A DNA stretch of 64,000 bases from contig NZ_CP061721.1 in the NCBI RefSeq assembly GCF_014764445.1, positions 248,001 to 312,000 of the forward strand, read 5' to 3'. Every line of letters begins with the position of its first letter. Position 1 is the stretch's first letter. Position numbers and translations under genes: made by a program. Shown here one piece after another: positions 8,668 to 16,143 of this stretch. Under the pieces are notes generated by a model, which did no database searches, had not been told where the DNA came from, and saw nothing but the letters and a program-made list of their open reading frames with translations. The DNA is from Pseudarthrobacter sp. BIM B-2242. GTDB lineage: Bacteria; Actinomycetota; Actinomycetes; Actinomycetales; Micrococcaceae.

Positions 8668-9744
8668 CTACAGGAAGCGGTCCAGCAGGCTGGCTTCGGC
8701 CATCCGGCTCAGGCCCTCGCGGACGGTGCGGGCGCGTTGGTCGCCGATGCCGTCCACGGTCATCAGGTCATCAATGGTGGCCGCCATCAGGAACTGCAGG
8801 CCACCGAAGTGGTCCACCAGGCGGTCCGCGACGGCCTTGGGGACTGCCTTAAGGCCGGAGAGCAGCCGGTAACCGCGGGGCTGCACCACGGCGTCGAGGT
8901 TGGCCTCGCCGCCTGCGAAACCGACAATTCCTGAGATCTTGCCAAGGTCGATCAGCTCCGTGGGCCCAAGGCTTACCAGGGCGTTCACGGCCTTTTCGAT
9001 GTCTTCGGCGGAGGCGTCCGGGGAGGCGTAGTCACGGATGATGACGTCGCTGCCCGGGCCGCGGCCAACTGTGAGCTCGTCCAACTGGAGGGACAAAAGG
9101 CGGCCGTCCTCGCCGAGTTCCAGGACGTACTGCGAGATTTCCTCGGAGATGCGGCGTACCATTTCCTGGCGCTGCAGGGTGACAGCAACATCGCGGACGG
9201 TCACCATGGCTTCGATCTCCAGGGCTGACAGGGAGCTGGTGACCTGGTCCAGCCGCGAACGGTACCGCTCGAGGGTTGCGAGGGCCTGGTTGGCGCGGGC
9301 CAGTACCTTCTCGGATCCTTCCAGGACGTGCCGGAGGCCGTTGACGTACAGCGCGATGATTTGCATGGACTGGCTGACGGAAATCACGGGAACGCCGGTC
9401 TGGATGGCCACGCGTTCGGCGGTCCGGTGCCGGGTGCCGGACTCCTGGGTTTCGATGCTCGAGTCCGGGACCAGCTGGACGGCGGCTCGGAGGATGTTCC
9501 CGGCGTCCTTGTCGCAGATGATGGCACCGTCCATCTTGGCCAGTTCGCGGAGCCTTGTGGGGGAGAAGTCGATGCCGATGTCGAAGCCGCCGGAGCAGAT
9601 GGATTCGATGGTCCGATCGATGCCCAGGACTATCAGGGCGCCGGTGCGCCCGCGGAGGATGCGTTCGAGTCCGTCCCGCAGCGGCGTTCCTGGAGCCACT
9701 CTGCCCAGAGTCGCCTTGAGCGATTCTTCGGGGCTCCGCGCCAT
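8668..9744 (-). CDS. disA: DNA integrity scanning protein / diadenylate cyclase DisA
   Basis: DisA makes cyclic di-AMP from two ATP molecules and scans DNA for branched structures. The N-terminal DAC domain shows the two catalytic motifs, MDGAIICD and GTRHRTAERVA. A helical spine and a C-terminal helix-hairpin-helix domain (TIDDLMTVDGIGDQRARTV) follow. At 358 residues it has normal length. An in-frame TTG at 9759 is possible, but the ATG at 9744 has a GAAGGGA ribosome site and the usual N-terminus (MARSPEE). In several actinobacteria disA lies directly after radA; here radA is about 22 kb away on the same strand. Confidence 0.96.
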   Translation of the reverse strand: MARSPEESLKATLGRVAPGTPLRDGLERILRGRTGALIVLGIDRTIESICSGGFDIGIDFSPTRLRELAKMDGAIICDKDAGNILRAAVQLVPDSSIETQESGTRHRTAERVAIQTGVPVISVSQSMQIIALYVNGLRHVLEGSEKVLARANQALATLERYRSRLDQVTSSLSALEIEAMVTVRDVAVTLQRQEMVRRISEEISQYVLELGEDGRLLSLQLDELTVGRGPGSDVIIRDYASPDASAEDIEKAVNALVSLGPTELIDLGKISGIVGFAGGEANLDAVVQPRGYRLLSGLKAVPKAVADRLVDHFGGLQFLMAATIDDLMTVDGIGDQRARTVREGLSRMAEASLLDRFL

Positions 9745-10272
9745 AGGTGTTCCCTTCAAAGGTGCAGACCGACGCCCGCAGAATGCCGGAATTCACGCTC
9801 AGCCGGCAGGACAAAAAATACTCATTTTCCCGCTAGGTCAATGATAGGGGTAGAAAACCCGAACAACCGCACGGGCAAGCCCCAAAGTGCCCCATACGGG
9901 GGTGCCCGCAACAGGCAAGGATTGCGTTCGACGGCGGCCGGTCGGGGAGGCATTTTGGCGCCCCTGCCCGGGGGCCCGGCACACGACGCAGCGCCGCCGC
10001 CGCGGGATTTCGACGCGCATCTGGCTGGCGACTCGCATTTTCTGGCGACCCCAATAAACCAAGCTCCCCGGGGAAGATGCGGGTCGAAGTGGAAAAGAAG
10101 CGGAAAAGCGCGTCGAAAGCCGTCGCCGCCTCTTGAACAGACGGGTACCATGCCCAGTCTTCGGCGCCTGCCCGGCACTGCGATAAACTTGAGCTTGGCT
10201 GTCTCAGAGCCATGCTTCCCCTTAAGGCCTGCCGATCGCCTTGGGGTAACCCATCGCAGCGAAAGTAGCACC
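9745..10272. other. 528-bp gene-free stretch between disA and prfC
   Basis: This holds the divergent control regions of disA and prfC. Several overlapping open frames occur on both strands, but none has a ribosome site or sensible composition. An AT-richer patch around 10190-10200 (CGATAAACTT) could be the prfC -10 region. I see no riboswitch or strong hairpin. Confidence 0.5.
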
Positions 10273-11886
10273 GTGTCCCAAGATGTCCTAAGCCCCGCCA
10301 GGGTCAACGAGATTCACAAACAGGCGGCCCGGCGTCGGACCTTTGCTGTTATTTCGCACCCCGACGCCGGCAAGTCCACGCTCACCGAGGCCTTGGCACT
10401 GCACGCGAAGGTGATCGGCACCGCCGGTGCTTCCAGCGGCAAGGCCAACCGCAAGGAAACCGTCTCGGACTGGATGCAAATGGAGAAGGACCGCGGCATC
10501 TCCATCAGTTCCGCCGCCCTGCAGTTCTCCTACCGGGACACCGTCATCAACCTGCTGGACACCCCCGGCCACGCTGACTTCTCCGAGGACACGTACCGCG
10601 TCCTCGCCGCCGTCGACTGTGCCGTGATGCTGGTCGATGCCGCCAAGGGCCTGGAAACGCAGACCATGAAGCTGTTCGAAGTCTGCAAGGCCCGGAACCT
10701 GCCCATCATCACGGTGATCAACAAGTGGGACAGGCCCGGCCTGGACGCCCTGGCGCTGATGGACGAGATCACCGAGCGGACCGGCCTGCAGCCCATGCCG
10801 CTGACCTGGGCCGTGGGCATCTCGGGCGACTTCCGCGGGGTCTGGGACCTCCGTAACGACCGCTTTGCCCGGTTCCAGCGCAACAACGCCGGGGCCAACA
10901 TCGCGCTGACTGAGTACTTCACACCGGAGGAAGCCGCGGAAAGCCAGGGCAATAACTGGTCCGACGCCGTGGACGAAGCCGGCCTGGTGATCGAATCCAA
11001 CCTCGAGTTCGACGTTGATGCTTTCCACGCGGGATCGGCCACGCCCATCCTGTTCAGCTCCGCCGCCCTGAACTTCGGCGTGAAGGAAATCCTGGACGCC
11101 CTGGTGGACTTCGCGCCGCCGGCGGCTCCCCGGCCGGACATCGACGGCAGCCCCCGCGCCGTCGAGTCGCCATTCTCCGGCTTCGTCTTCAAGGTCCAGG
11201 CCGGCATGAACAAGGCCCACCGCGACCACGTGGCTTTCATCCGCGTCTGCTCGGGCGTCTTCGAGCGGGGCATGGTGGTCACCCAGACCCGGACCGGGAA
11301 GTCCTTCGCCACGAAATACGCCCAGCAGGTCTTCGGCCGCGAACGCGAGGTCATCGACGAGGCCTACCCCGGCGACGTTGTGGGCCTGGTCAACGCCTCT
11401 TCCCTGCGCGTTGGCGACAGCCTCTTCCTCGAAGAAGCGGTGGAGTACCCCGCCATCCCGCTGTTCGCCCCCGAACACTTCCAAGTGGCCCGGTCCAAGG
11501 ACCCCAGCAAGTTCAAGCAGTTCCGCCGCGGCATCGAGCAGCTCGAGCACGAGGGTGTTATCCAGCTGCTCCGCTCCGACCTCCGCGGCGACCAGGCGCC
11601 GGTGCTTGCCGCCGTCGGCCCCATGCAGTTCGAGGTGGTGGAAGACCGGATGGCACATGACTTCAGCGCGCCCATGCGGCTGGAACGCCTGCCCTATTCC
11701 ATTGCCAGGATTTCGACGGCGGATGCCATGCCCGCGCTGGCAAATGTGCCGGGCGCCGAGGTGCTGTTGAGGTCCGACGGCGAATACCTCGCCTTGTTCA
11801 ATGACGTCTGGGCGCTTCGCCGGATCGAGAAGAACCACCCGGATCTGACCCTTGTGCCCATCGGCACGCATAACCCGGCAAAGTAG
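10273..11886 (+). CDS. prfC: Peptide chain release factor 3
   Basis: RF3 is a translational GTPase that removes RF1 and RF2 from the ribosome after termination. All G motifs are visible: SHPDAGKST (G1), DTPGHADF (G3) and NKWDRPG (G4), with the family-specific insert ALQFSYRDTVINLLD. The 537-residue product matches the usual length of about 530. The open frame runs far upstream without sense, and the GTG at 10273 gives the family N-terminus. Its ribosome site is weak (GAAAG). The gene is followed 68 bases later by the fabF-like gene. Confidence 0.95.
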   Translation: MSQDVLSPARVNEIHKQAARRRTFAVISHPDAGKSTLTEALALHAKVIGTAGASSGKANRKETVSDWMQMEKDRGISISSAALQFSYRDTVINLLDTPGHADFSEDTYRVLAAVDCAVMLVDAAKGLETQTMKLFEVCKARNLPIITVINKWDRPGLDALALMDEITERTGLQPMPLTWAVGISGDFRGVWDLRNDRFARFQRNNAGANIALTEYFTPEEAAESQGNNWSDAVDEAGLVIESNLEFDVDAFHAGSATPILFSSAALNFGVKEILDALVDFAPPAAPRPDIDGSPRAVESPFSGFVFKVQAGMNKAHRDHVAFIRVCSGVFERGMVVTQTRTGKSFATKYAQQVFGREREVIDEAYPGDVVGLVNASSLRVGDSLFLEEAVEYPAIPLFAPEHFQVARSKDPSKFKQFRRGIEQLEHEGVIQLLRSDLRGDQAPVLAAVGPMQFEVVEDRMAHDFSAPMRLERLPYSIARISTADAMPALANVPGAEVLLRSDGEYLALFNDVWALRRIEKNHPDLTLVPIGTHNPAK

Positions 11887-11954
11887 CCGTTCCACCCACG
11901 CTGCGCCGGCAGGCCCACCAACACCCTTGAAAAACCCGAGAGCCAGGAACGACG

Positions 11955-13184
11955 ATGTCTGCAAATCAACCCCGCGCGCTGATCACCGGCGCAGGGACCA
12001 TCAATCCCCTCGGTTCCACCGTTGCCGAGACATGGTCCGGCCTGGTGGCAGGGAAATCGGGAATCGCCGCGCTGGAGGCGGACTGGGCTGAGCAGCTGCC
12101 GGTCCGGATGGCCGGGCAGATCACCGCCGACCTCTCCGAGCACCTGACCACCCGCGAGCTGAAGCGGATGGACCGCTGCGGCCAGTTGGCGCTGGTTGCA
12201 GCCCGCGAAGCCTGGAAGCAGGCAGGGGAGCCCGAGGTTGATCCCGAGCGGTTCGCCGTGGTGATCGGCTCGGCCTACGGCGGACTGGGCTCCACCTTGG
12301 AACAGGACCGCGCACTGGCCAGCGGCGGCCCGCGCCGGGTATCGCCGCACACGCTCACCCGCCTGATGGTCAACGGCCCGGCCGCGTGGGTGTCGATCGA
12401 TCTTGGCGCGCGCGGCGGCGCCCGCACCCCTGTCAGCGCCTGCGCGTCCGGCGCTGAAGCAATTGTCCAAGGTGCCGAAATGATTAGATCCGGTGCAGCC
12501 GACGTCGTTATCGCCGGCGGTGTGGACGCCTCCGTCAACGACCTGGTGATCACCGGCTTCTCCCAGATCCGCGCACTCTCAACCCGCAACGATGAGCCAC
12601 AGCGCGCCTCACGGCCGTTCGACGGCGGCCGCGACGGTTTTGTTCTCGCTGAAGGCGCCGGCATTGTGGTGCTGGAAAGCGAGGCGCATGCCCGCGCGCG
12701 TGGCGCCGCCGTCCTCGGGGCCGTAGCGGGTGGCTCGGTCACCTCCGACGCAAACGACATCGTGGCAGCCGACCCGGTCATGCAGCGGCGCGTGATGCAG
12801 AAAGCGCTGGACTCCGCGGGATTGCAGGCCTCGGACATCGGCTTTGTCCACGCCCACGCCACCTCCACCCCGGTGGGGGACCGGCTTGAGGCGCAGGCCA
12901 TCAACGCCATCTTCGGCTCAGACGTGCCGGTGACCTCCACGAAGGGCCACACCGGCCACCTGCTGGGCGGCGCCGGTGCGCTTGCCGCCGTCGTGGTGGT
13001 GCAGACGCTGCAGACCGGACAGCTCCCGGGCACGGTGAATATCGAGGCGCTGGATCCCGAAGTGAACCTGAACGTCATCACCGAAAACGCCCACACGCTT
13101 GCGCCCGGAACAGCCCCCGCCGGCCTGGTCAACGCCTTCGGCTTCGGCGGACACAGCGTTGCCCTGGTGATTACCGGGAGCTGA
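11955..13184 (+). CDS. Beta-ketoacyl-ACP synthase II-like protein (FabF/KAS family)
   Basis: The 409-residue protein is a thiolase-fold condensing enzyme with the KAS catalytic triad: Cys163 in VSACASGAEA, His301 in VHAHATSTPVGD and His335 in KGHTGHLLGGAGA. This should extend acyl-ACP with malonyl-ACP. The flanking residues deviate from housekeeping FabF: HATSTPVGD replaces the usual HGTSTPLND, and the C-terminal signature ends GFGGHS instead of GFGGHN. It stands alone, with no acpP, fabD or fabH nearby, so it may be a second, specialised ketosynthase. It overlaps the 3' end of the convergent next gene by 14 bases. Confidence 0.82.
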   Translation: MSANQPRALITGAGTINPLGSTVAETWSGLVAGKSGIAALEADWAEQLPVRMAGQITADLSEHLTTRELKRMDRCGQLALVAAREAWKQAGEPEVDPERFAVVIGSAYGGLGSTLEQDRALASGGPRRVSPHTLTRLMVNGPAAWVSIDLGARGGARTPVSACASGAEAIVQGAEMIRSGAADVVIAGGVDASVNDLVITGFSQIRALSTRNDEPQRASRPFDGGRDGFVLAEGAGIVVLESEAHARARGAAVLGAVAGGSVTSDANDIVAADPVMQRRVMQKALDSAGLQASDIGFVHAHATSTPVGDRLEAQAINAIFGSDVPVTSTKGHTGHLLGGAGALAAVVVVQTLQTGQLPGTVNIEALDPEVNLNVITENAHTLAPGTAPAGLVNAFGFGGHSVALVITGS

Positions 13185-13722
13185 GCGGCGCATCGCAGGC
13201 CGCCACTGTTCGCGGCCGGGGAGTGACACCGCGGGTTATTTTCCTGATGTGTTCGGGTCTGAGCCCTGTGAGGGACGCCAACTCGAAGTCGTCCAGGATC
13301 CGCTGTTTGCTGGCCGCTGCAAGCAGTTGCCGGCGCTCTTCCTCGACATTTGCCCTCGATTCCTCCAGGGCTGTCAGTTCGTGCAGCATGTGGGAGATCA
13401 GCCGGAGATGCTCGGCCGCGGGAAGGCCCGAGGGCTGCATATCGTCGAAGGCGAGGCCGGTTCTGCGCACCGCCCCGGTGGAAAGCCGGGTAATACGCGA
13501 TAGTGCTGTCACCGGGGCGCCGTCGCGGAGCGCCTGCGCCACCAGCACGTTGAGGTTTGCCGCGAGATCCCGGATCCGGCTGGACCTGAAACGGATGGCA
13601 CTTTGTTTGTCCAGCAACTGTTGACTCAGTTCGTTCCGTTGCTGATCAGGCGACTGCGGTGGCCGGCCGCCGCGGTACCGGTAGCCTCCCGCGACCGCCT
13701 TGGCACTCTGCTGGCCTGCCAT
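13171..13722 (-). CDS. Hypothetical cytoplasmic protein with coiled-coil and HTH-like segments
   Basis: The 183-residue product is highly polar, with no signal or membrane segment. A long helical stretch (HELTALEESRANVEEERRQ) suggests a coiled coil. The segments VTALSRITRLSTGAVRRTG and LASLTGLRPEHIRKIT look like short helix-turn-helix or tandem DNA-binding helices, which would fit a small DNA-binding protein. I do not recognise the family. Its 3' end overlaps the convergent fabF-like gene by 14 bases, and it diverges from the aminotransferase operon. Confidence 0.65.
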   Translation of the reverse strand: MAGQQSAKAVAGGYRYRGGRPPQSPDQQRNELSQQLLDKQSAIRFRSSRIRDLAANLNVLVAQALRDGAPVTALSRITRLSTGAVRRTGLAFDDMQPSGLPAAEHLRLISHMLHELTALEESRANVEEERRQLLAAASKQRILDDFELASLTGLRPEHIRKITRGVTPRPRTVAACDAPLSSR

Positions 13723-13830
13723 ATGTTCCTCTCCTCAAAACATCAGGTCCAACCCTAGGCAGGGGCGCCCTTCTGCGGGAAATACCTATATCCGTTGCCG
13801 CGATAAGCGGATTGTGTGGCCGCCGGGGCC

Positions 13831-13845
13831 ATAAGGGTTGCTTAT
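13831..13845. promoter_or_regulatory. ATA-N9-TAT site (Nac/LysR-type) upstream of the aminotransferase
   Basis: ATAAGGGTTGCTTAT fits the Nac consensus ATA-N9-TAT and is itself nearly palindromic. It lies 96 bp upstream of the aminotransferase start. A related half (GATAAGCGG) precedes it at 13802. Similar sites occur at 18383, 19368 and 23779, all in the same gene neighbourhood as a Nac-like LysR gene. Confidence 0.5.
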
Positions 13846-13893
13846 CCGCCCACTCAGTATTGGTCTTATCCATACCCGCCGGATTTCCCTAGT

Positions 13894-13924
13894 GTCGAAG
13901 GAAACGAGTACCGCTCGCTTCGAC
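13894..13924 (+). promoter_or_regulatory. Leader hairpin before the aminotransferase
   Basis: GTCGAAG (13894-13900) pairs with CTTCGAC (13918-13924), with an inner CGAG/CTCG stem. It ends six bases before the GGAAGAG ribosome site and could affect translation or message stability. Confidence 0.45.
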
Positions 13925-13940
13925 TCCCTAGGAAGAGACC

Positions 13941-15149
13941 ATGTCTGAATTTGTACCTGCCTCGCGGGTGTCCCGCATCAAGTCTTCCGCCAGCGTGGCC
14001 GCAGCCGCCCGTGTGCGGGAGTTGAAAGCGGAAGGGCGCCGAATCCTCGACCTCACCGTCGGCGAGCCGGACTTCGACACCCCCGGGCACATCAAGGCGG
14101 CGGCCGTCGAGGCGATCAGCCGCGGCGAAACCAAGTACACCTCCGTCACCGGAACGCCGGCCCTCCAAACGGCCATCCTGCAGACCCTTGAACAGCGCAC
14201 CGGCCTGCACTACACCCCGGCCGAGATCACGATTGGCGGCGGGGCCAAACAGGTCATCTTCACGGCGTTTATGGCGTCCCTCGACGCCGGGGACGAGGTG
14301 ATCGTGCCCGCGCCCTACTGGGTCTCCTACCCGGACATGGTGCTGGCCAACGAAGGCACCCCCGTCGTTGTAGCCTGCGGCGAGGACACCGGATTCAAAC
14401 TCACACCGGAGGTCCTGGCCGGCGCCATTACCGGGCGCACCAAATGGGTCATCCTCAACGCGCCGTCCAACCCCACCGGGGCCGTCTACTCACGCGATGA
14501 GCTCCGGGCCCTTGCGGATGTTCTGGCTGCCTTCCCGCACGTCTACGTCCTTACCGACGAAATCTACGACCAGATCTACTTCGGCGCCGGCAAGCTGACC
14601 AGCCTGGTGGAGGTGGCCCCCGAACTGAAGGACCGCATCCTCGCCGTCAACGGTGTGTCCAAGGCCTACGCCATGACAGGCTGGCGGCTGGGGTACGCGG
14701 CCGGGCCGGCCCCGGTGATTGCCGCCATCAACAAACTGCAGTCCCAGATCTCCTCGTGCCCCTCCTCAGTGAGCCAGGCCGCCGCCGTCGCCGCCCTGAC
14801 CGGGGACCAGTCCTTTGTCCGCGAGAGCCTGGATGTGTACCGCACCAGGCGGGACACCGCTGTCGCCGCACTGAACGCCGTCGACGGTTTGTCATGCACG
14901 ACGCCGGAAGGCGCCTTCTACGCCTACGTCAACTGTGCGGGCGTCATCGGCAGGACGGCTCCGGATGGAACTGTCATCGGCGACGACCAGGACTTCACCC
15001 TCTACCTGCTGGATGCCGCCTCCGTAGCCGTAATCCAGGGCTCCGCCTATGGCCTGGGCCCGTACTTCCGCATCTCCTACGCCACCAGCCTGGATGTCAT
15101 CGAGGAGTCCATCGCTGCCATCGACAAGGCTGTCCGGGCCCTTAACTGA
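13941..15149 (+). CDS. PLP-dependent aminotransferase, class I/II (aspartate aminotransferase-like)
   Basis: The 402-residue enzyme belongs to fold-type I aminotransferases. The PLP-binding lysine is K241 in NGVSKAYAMTGWRLGY; other signatures are DLTVGEPDFDTP, NAPSNPTGAVYS, TDEIYDQIYF and the substrate-carboxylate arginine in YFRISYATS. It should move an amino group from an amino acid to a 2-oxo acid. A GGAAGAG ribosome site precedes the ATG. It is followed 25 bases later by an RraA/HMG-aldolase-like gene, so the two are one operon. That pairing suggests the 2-oxo acid product is cleaved to pyruvate. An ATA-N9-TAT site lies upstream. Confidence 0.92.
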   Translation: MSEFVPASRVSRIKSSASVAAAARVRELKAEGRRILDLTVGEPDFDTPGHIKAAAVEAISRGETKYTSVTGTPALQTAILQTLEQRTGLHYTPAEITIGGGAKQVIFTAFMASLDAGDEVIVPAPYWVSYPDMVLANEGTPVVVACGEDTGFKLTPEVLAGAITGRTKWVILNAPSNPTGAVYSRDELRALADVLAAFPHVYVLTDEIYDQIYFGAGKLTSLVEVAPELKDRILAVNGVSKAYAMTGWRLGYAAGPAPVIAAINKLQSQISSCPSSVSQAAAVAALTGDQSFVRESLDVYRTRRDTAVAALNAVDGLSCTTPEGAFYAYVNCAGVIGRTAPDGTVIGDDQDFTLYLLDAASVAVIQGSAYGLGPYFRISYATSLDVIEESIAAIDKAVRALN

Positions 15150-15174
15150 TCCAAACCCACCGAAGGAAAACACC

Positions 15175-15852
15175 GTGATCCACGTCAAAACCACCATCGA
15201 ACGCCCAAGCGCGGACGCCATCAGCCGGCTCGCGAAGTTCTCGTCAGCCACGATCCACGAGGCGCAGGGACGCAAGGGCGCCCTCAGCGCCCGCATCAAA
15301 CCCATCGACAGGTCCATGTCCTTCTGCGGCCCGGCCACCACAGTCCGGTGTGCGCCGCGTGACAACCTGATGCTGCAGGTGGCCATCCACTACGCCCAGC
15401 CGGGGGATGTCATCCTGGCCGCGGCGGGGGAGTACGAGGAGGCCGGAACCTTCGGCGACGTCCTCGGCAACGCCATGAAAGCGAAGGGACTGGCCGGCCT
15501 GGTGACGGACTCGGGGGTCCGCGACACCCAGGACCTCATCGAGCTGGGCCTGCCGGTCTTCTCAGGCAGTGTCTCCATCAAGGGCACGGTCAAGGAAACC
15601 ATCGGCCCGATCAACCACCCCGTGGTCTTCGGCGACGAGATCATCTACCCGGGCGACGTCCTCCGCGGCGACGCTGACGGTGTGGTGGTGGTCCGCAAGG
15701 ACGAGATCGAGGAAGTCATCCGCCTCTCGCAGGAACGGGACGACGCCGAGCGTGAGCTCATCAGCCTGTACAAGGCCGGCGGCACCACCATTGACCTGTG
15801 CAACCTGACCGACGTCCTGAAGGCCAAGGGACTGCTGGTCGAGCAGGCCTAG
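15175..15852 (+). CDS. RraA-like protein, probable HMG/CHA aldolase
   Basis: The 225-residue product has the RraA/demethylmenaquinone-methyltransferase-like fold, seen in GDVILAAAGEYEEAGTFGDVLGNAMKAKG, of which the GDV and GD.LG segments are typical, and in LAGLVTDSGVRDTQDL, where the Arg-Asp pair matches catalytic and metal-binding residues of 4-hydroxy-4-methyl-2-oxoglutarate aldolases. Such enzymes split HMG into two pyruvates. RraA proper inhibits RNase E and lacks this activity; the catabolic context favours the aldolase. The GTG at 15175 has a GAAGGAAAA ribosome site. It forms an operon with the aminotransferase. Confidence 0.82.
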   Translation: MIHVKTTIERPSADAISRLAKFSSATIHEAQGRKGALSARIKPIDRSMSFCGPATTVRCAPRDNLMLQVAIHYAQPGDVILAAAGEYEEAGTFGDVLGNAMKAKGLAGLVTDSGVRDTQDLIELGLPVFSGSVSIKGTVKETIGPINHPVVFGDEIIYPGDVLRGDADGVVVVRKDEIEEVIRLSQERDDAERELISLYKAGGTTIDLCNLTDVLKAKGLLVEQA

Positions 15853-15856
15853 TAAC

Positions 15857-15964
15857 ACTCGGCCTAGTGATACTCGGCCTGGGAGCACTACGGCTAGGAT
15901 CACCACGCCGAGAAGCAGTACGGCTAGAAGCACTACACCGAGAAGCACCACACCGAGTAGCACG
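15857..15964. repeat. Degenerate 15-bp tandem repeat
   Basis: About seven units of 15 bp (one of 18) run head to tail directly after the aldolase stop codon. Clear units are ACGCCGAGAAGCAGT (15905), ACGGCTAGAAGCACT (15920) and ACACCGAGAAGCACC (15935). On the minus strand one frame reads as hydrophobic pentapeptides of the VLLGV type, though no gene there is convincing. Confidence 0.8.
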
Positions 15965-15981
15965 GGTGCGGTAGAACGCTC

Positions 15982-16019
15982 GCAAAGCCGCCACAGGGTT
16001 TGTCCTGCGGCGGCTTTGC
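15982..16019 (+). terminator. Terminator after the aminotransferase/aldolase operon
   Basis: An 11-bp perfect stem (GCAAAGCCGCC at 15982-15992 with 16009-16019), extended by further pairs inside, lies after the 15-bp repeat array. It can serve both the plus-strand operon and, partly, the minus-strand HNH gene that ends at 16133. Confidence 0.8.
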
Positions 16020-16063
16020 TGCACTCACGGTGGCTTCGTTGGGGAGCCAAACCCAGTCGCGGC

Positions 16064-16143
16064 CATGATCAGCCGCGGGCATGATCGGCTGCGAGCGTGA
16101 TCAGGCGCGGGCGTGACCAGCTGCGGGCATGGTCAGCTGTGGG
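16064..16143. repeat. 16-bp tandem repeat reaching into the end of the HNH gene
   Basis: Five consecutive 16-bp units of the form CATGATCAGCCGCGGG start at 16064, 16080, 16096, 16112 and 16128, with a partial sixth. The last copies include the stop codon and the final residues (HAHS) of the DUF222/HNH protein, so copy-number change could alter its C-terminus. Confidence 0.82.

Noticed and set aside
9822..10307. Open frames in the disA-prfC gap
   Set aside because: Several overlapping frames on both strands, Arg/Pro-rich, without ribosome sites or family resemblance.
10288..11964. 558-codon open frame antisense to prfC
   Set aside because: It mirrors the strong codon bias of prfC, has no ribosome site and resembles no protein; high-GC shadow frame.
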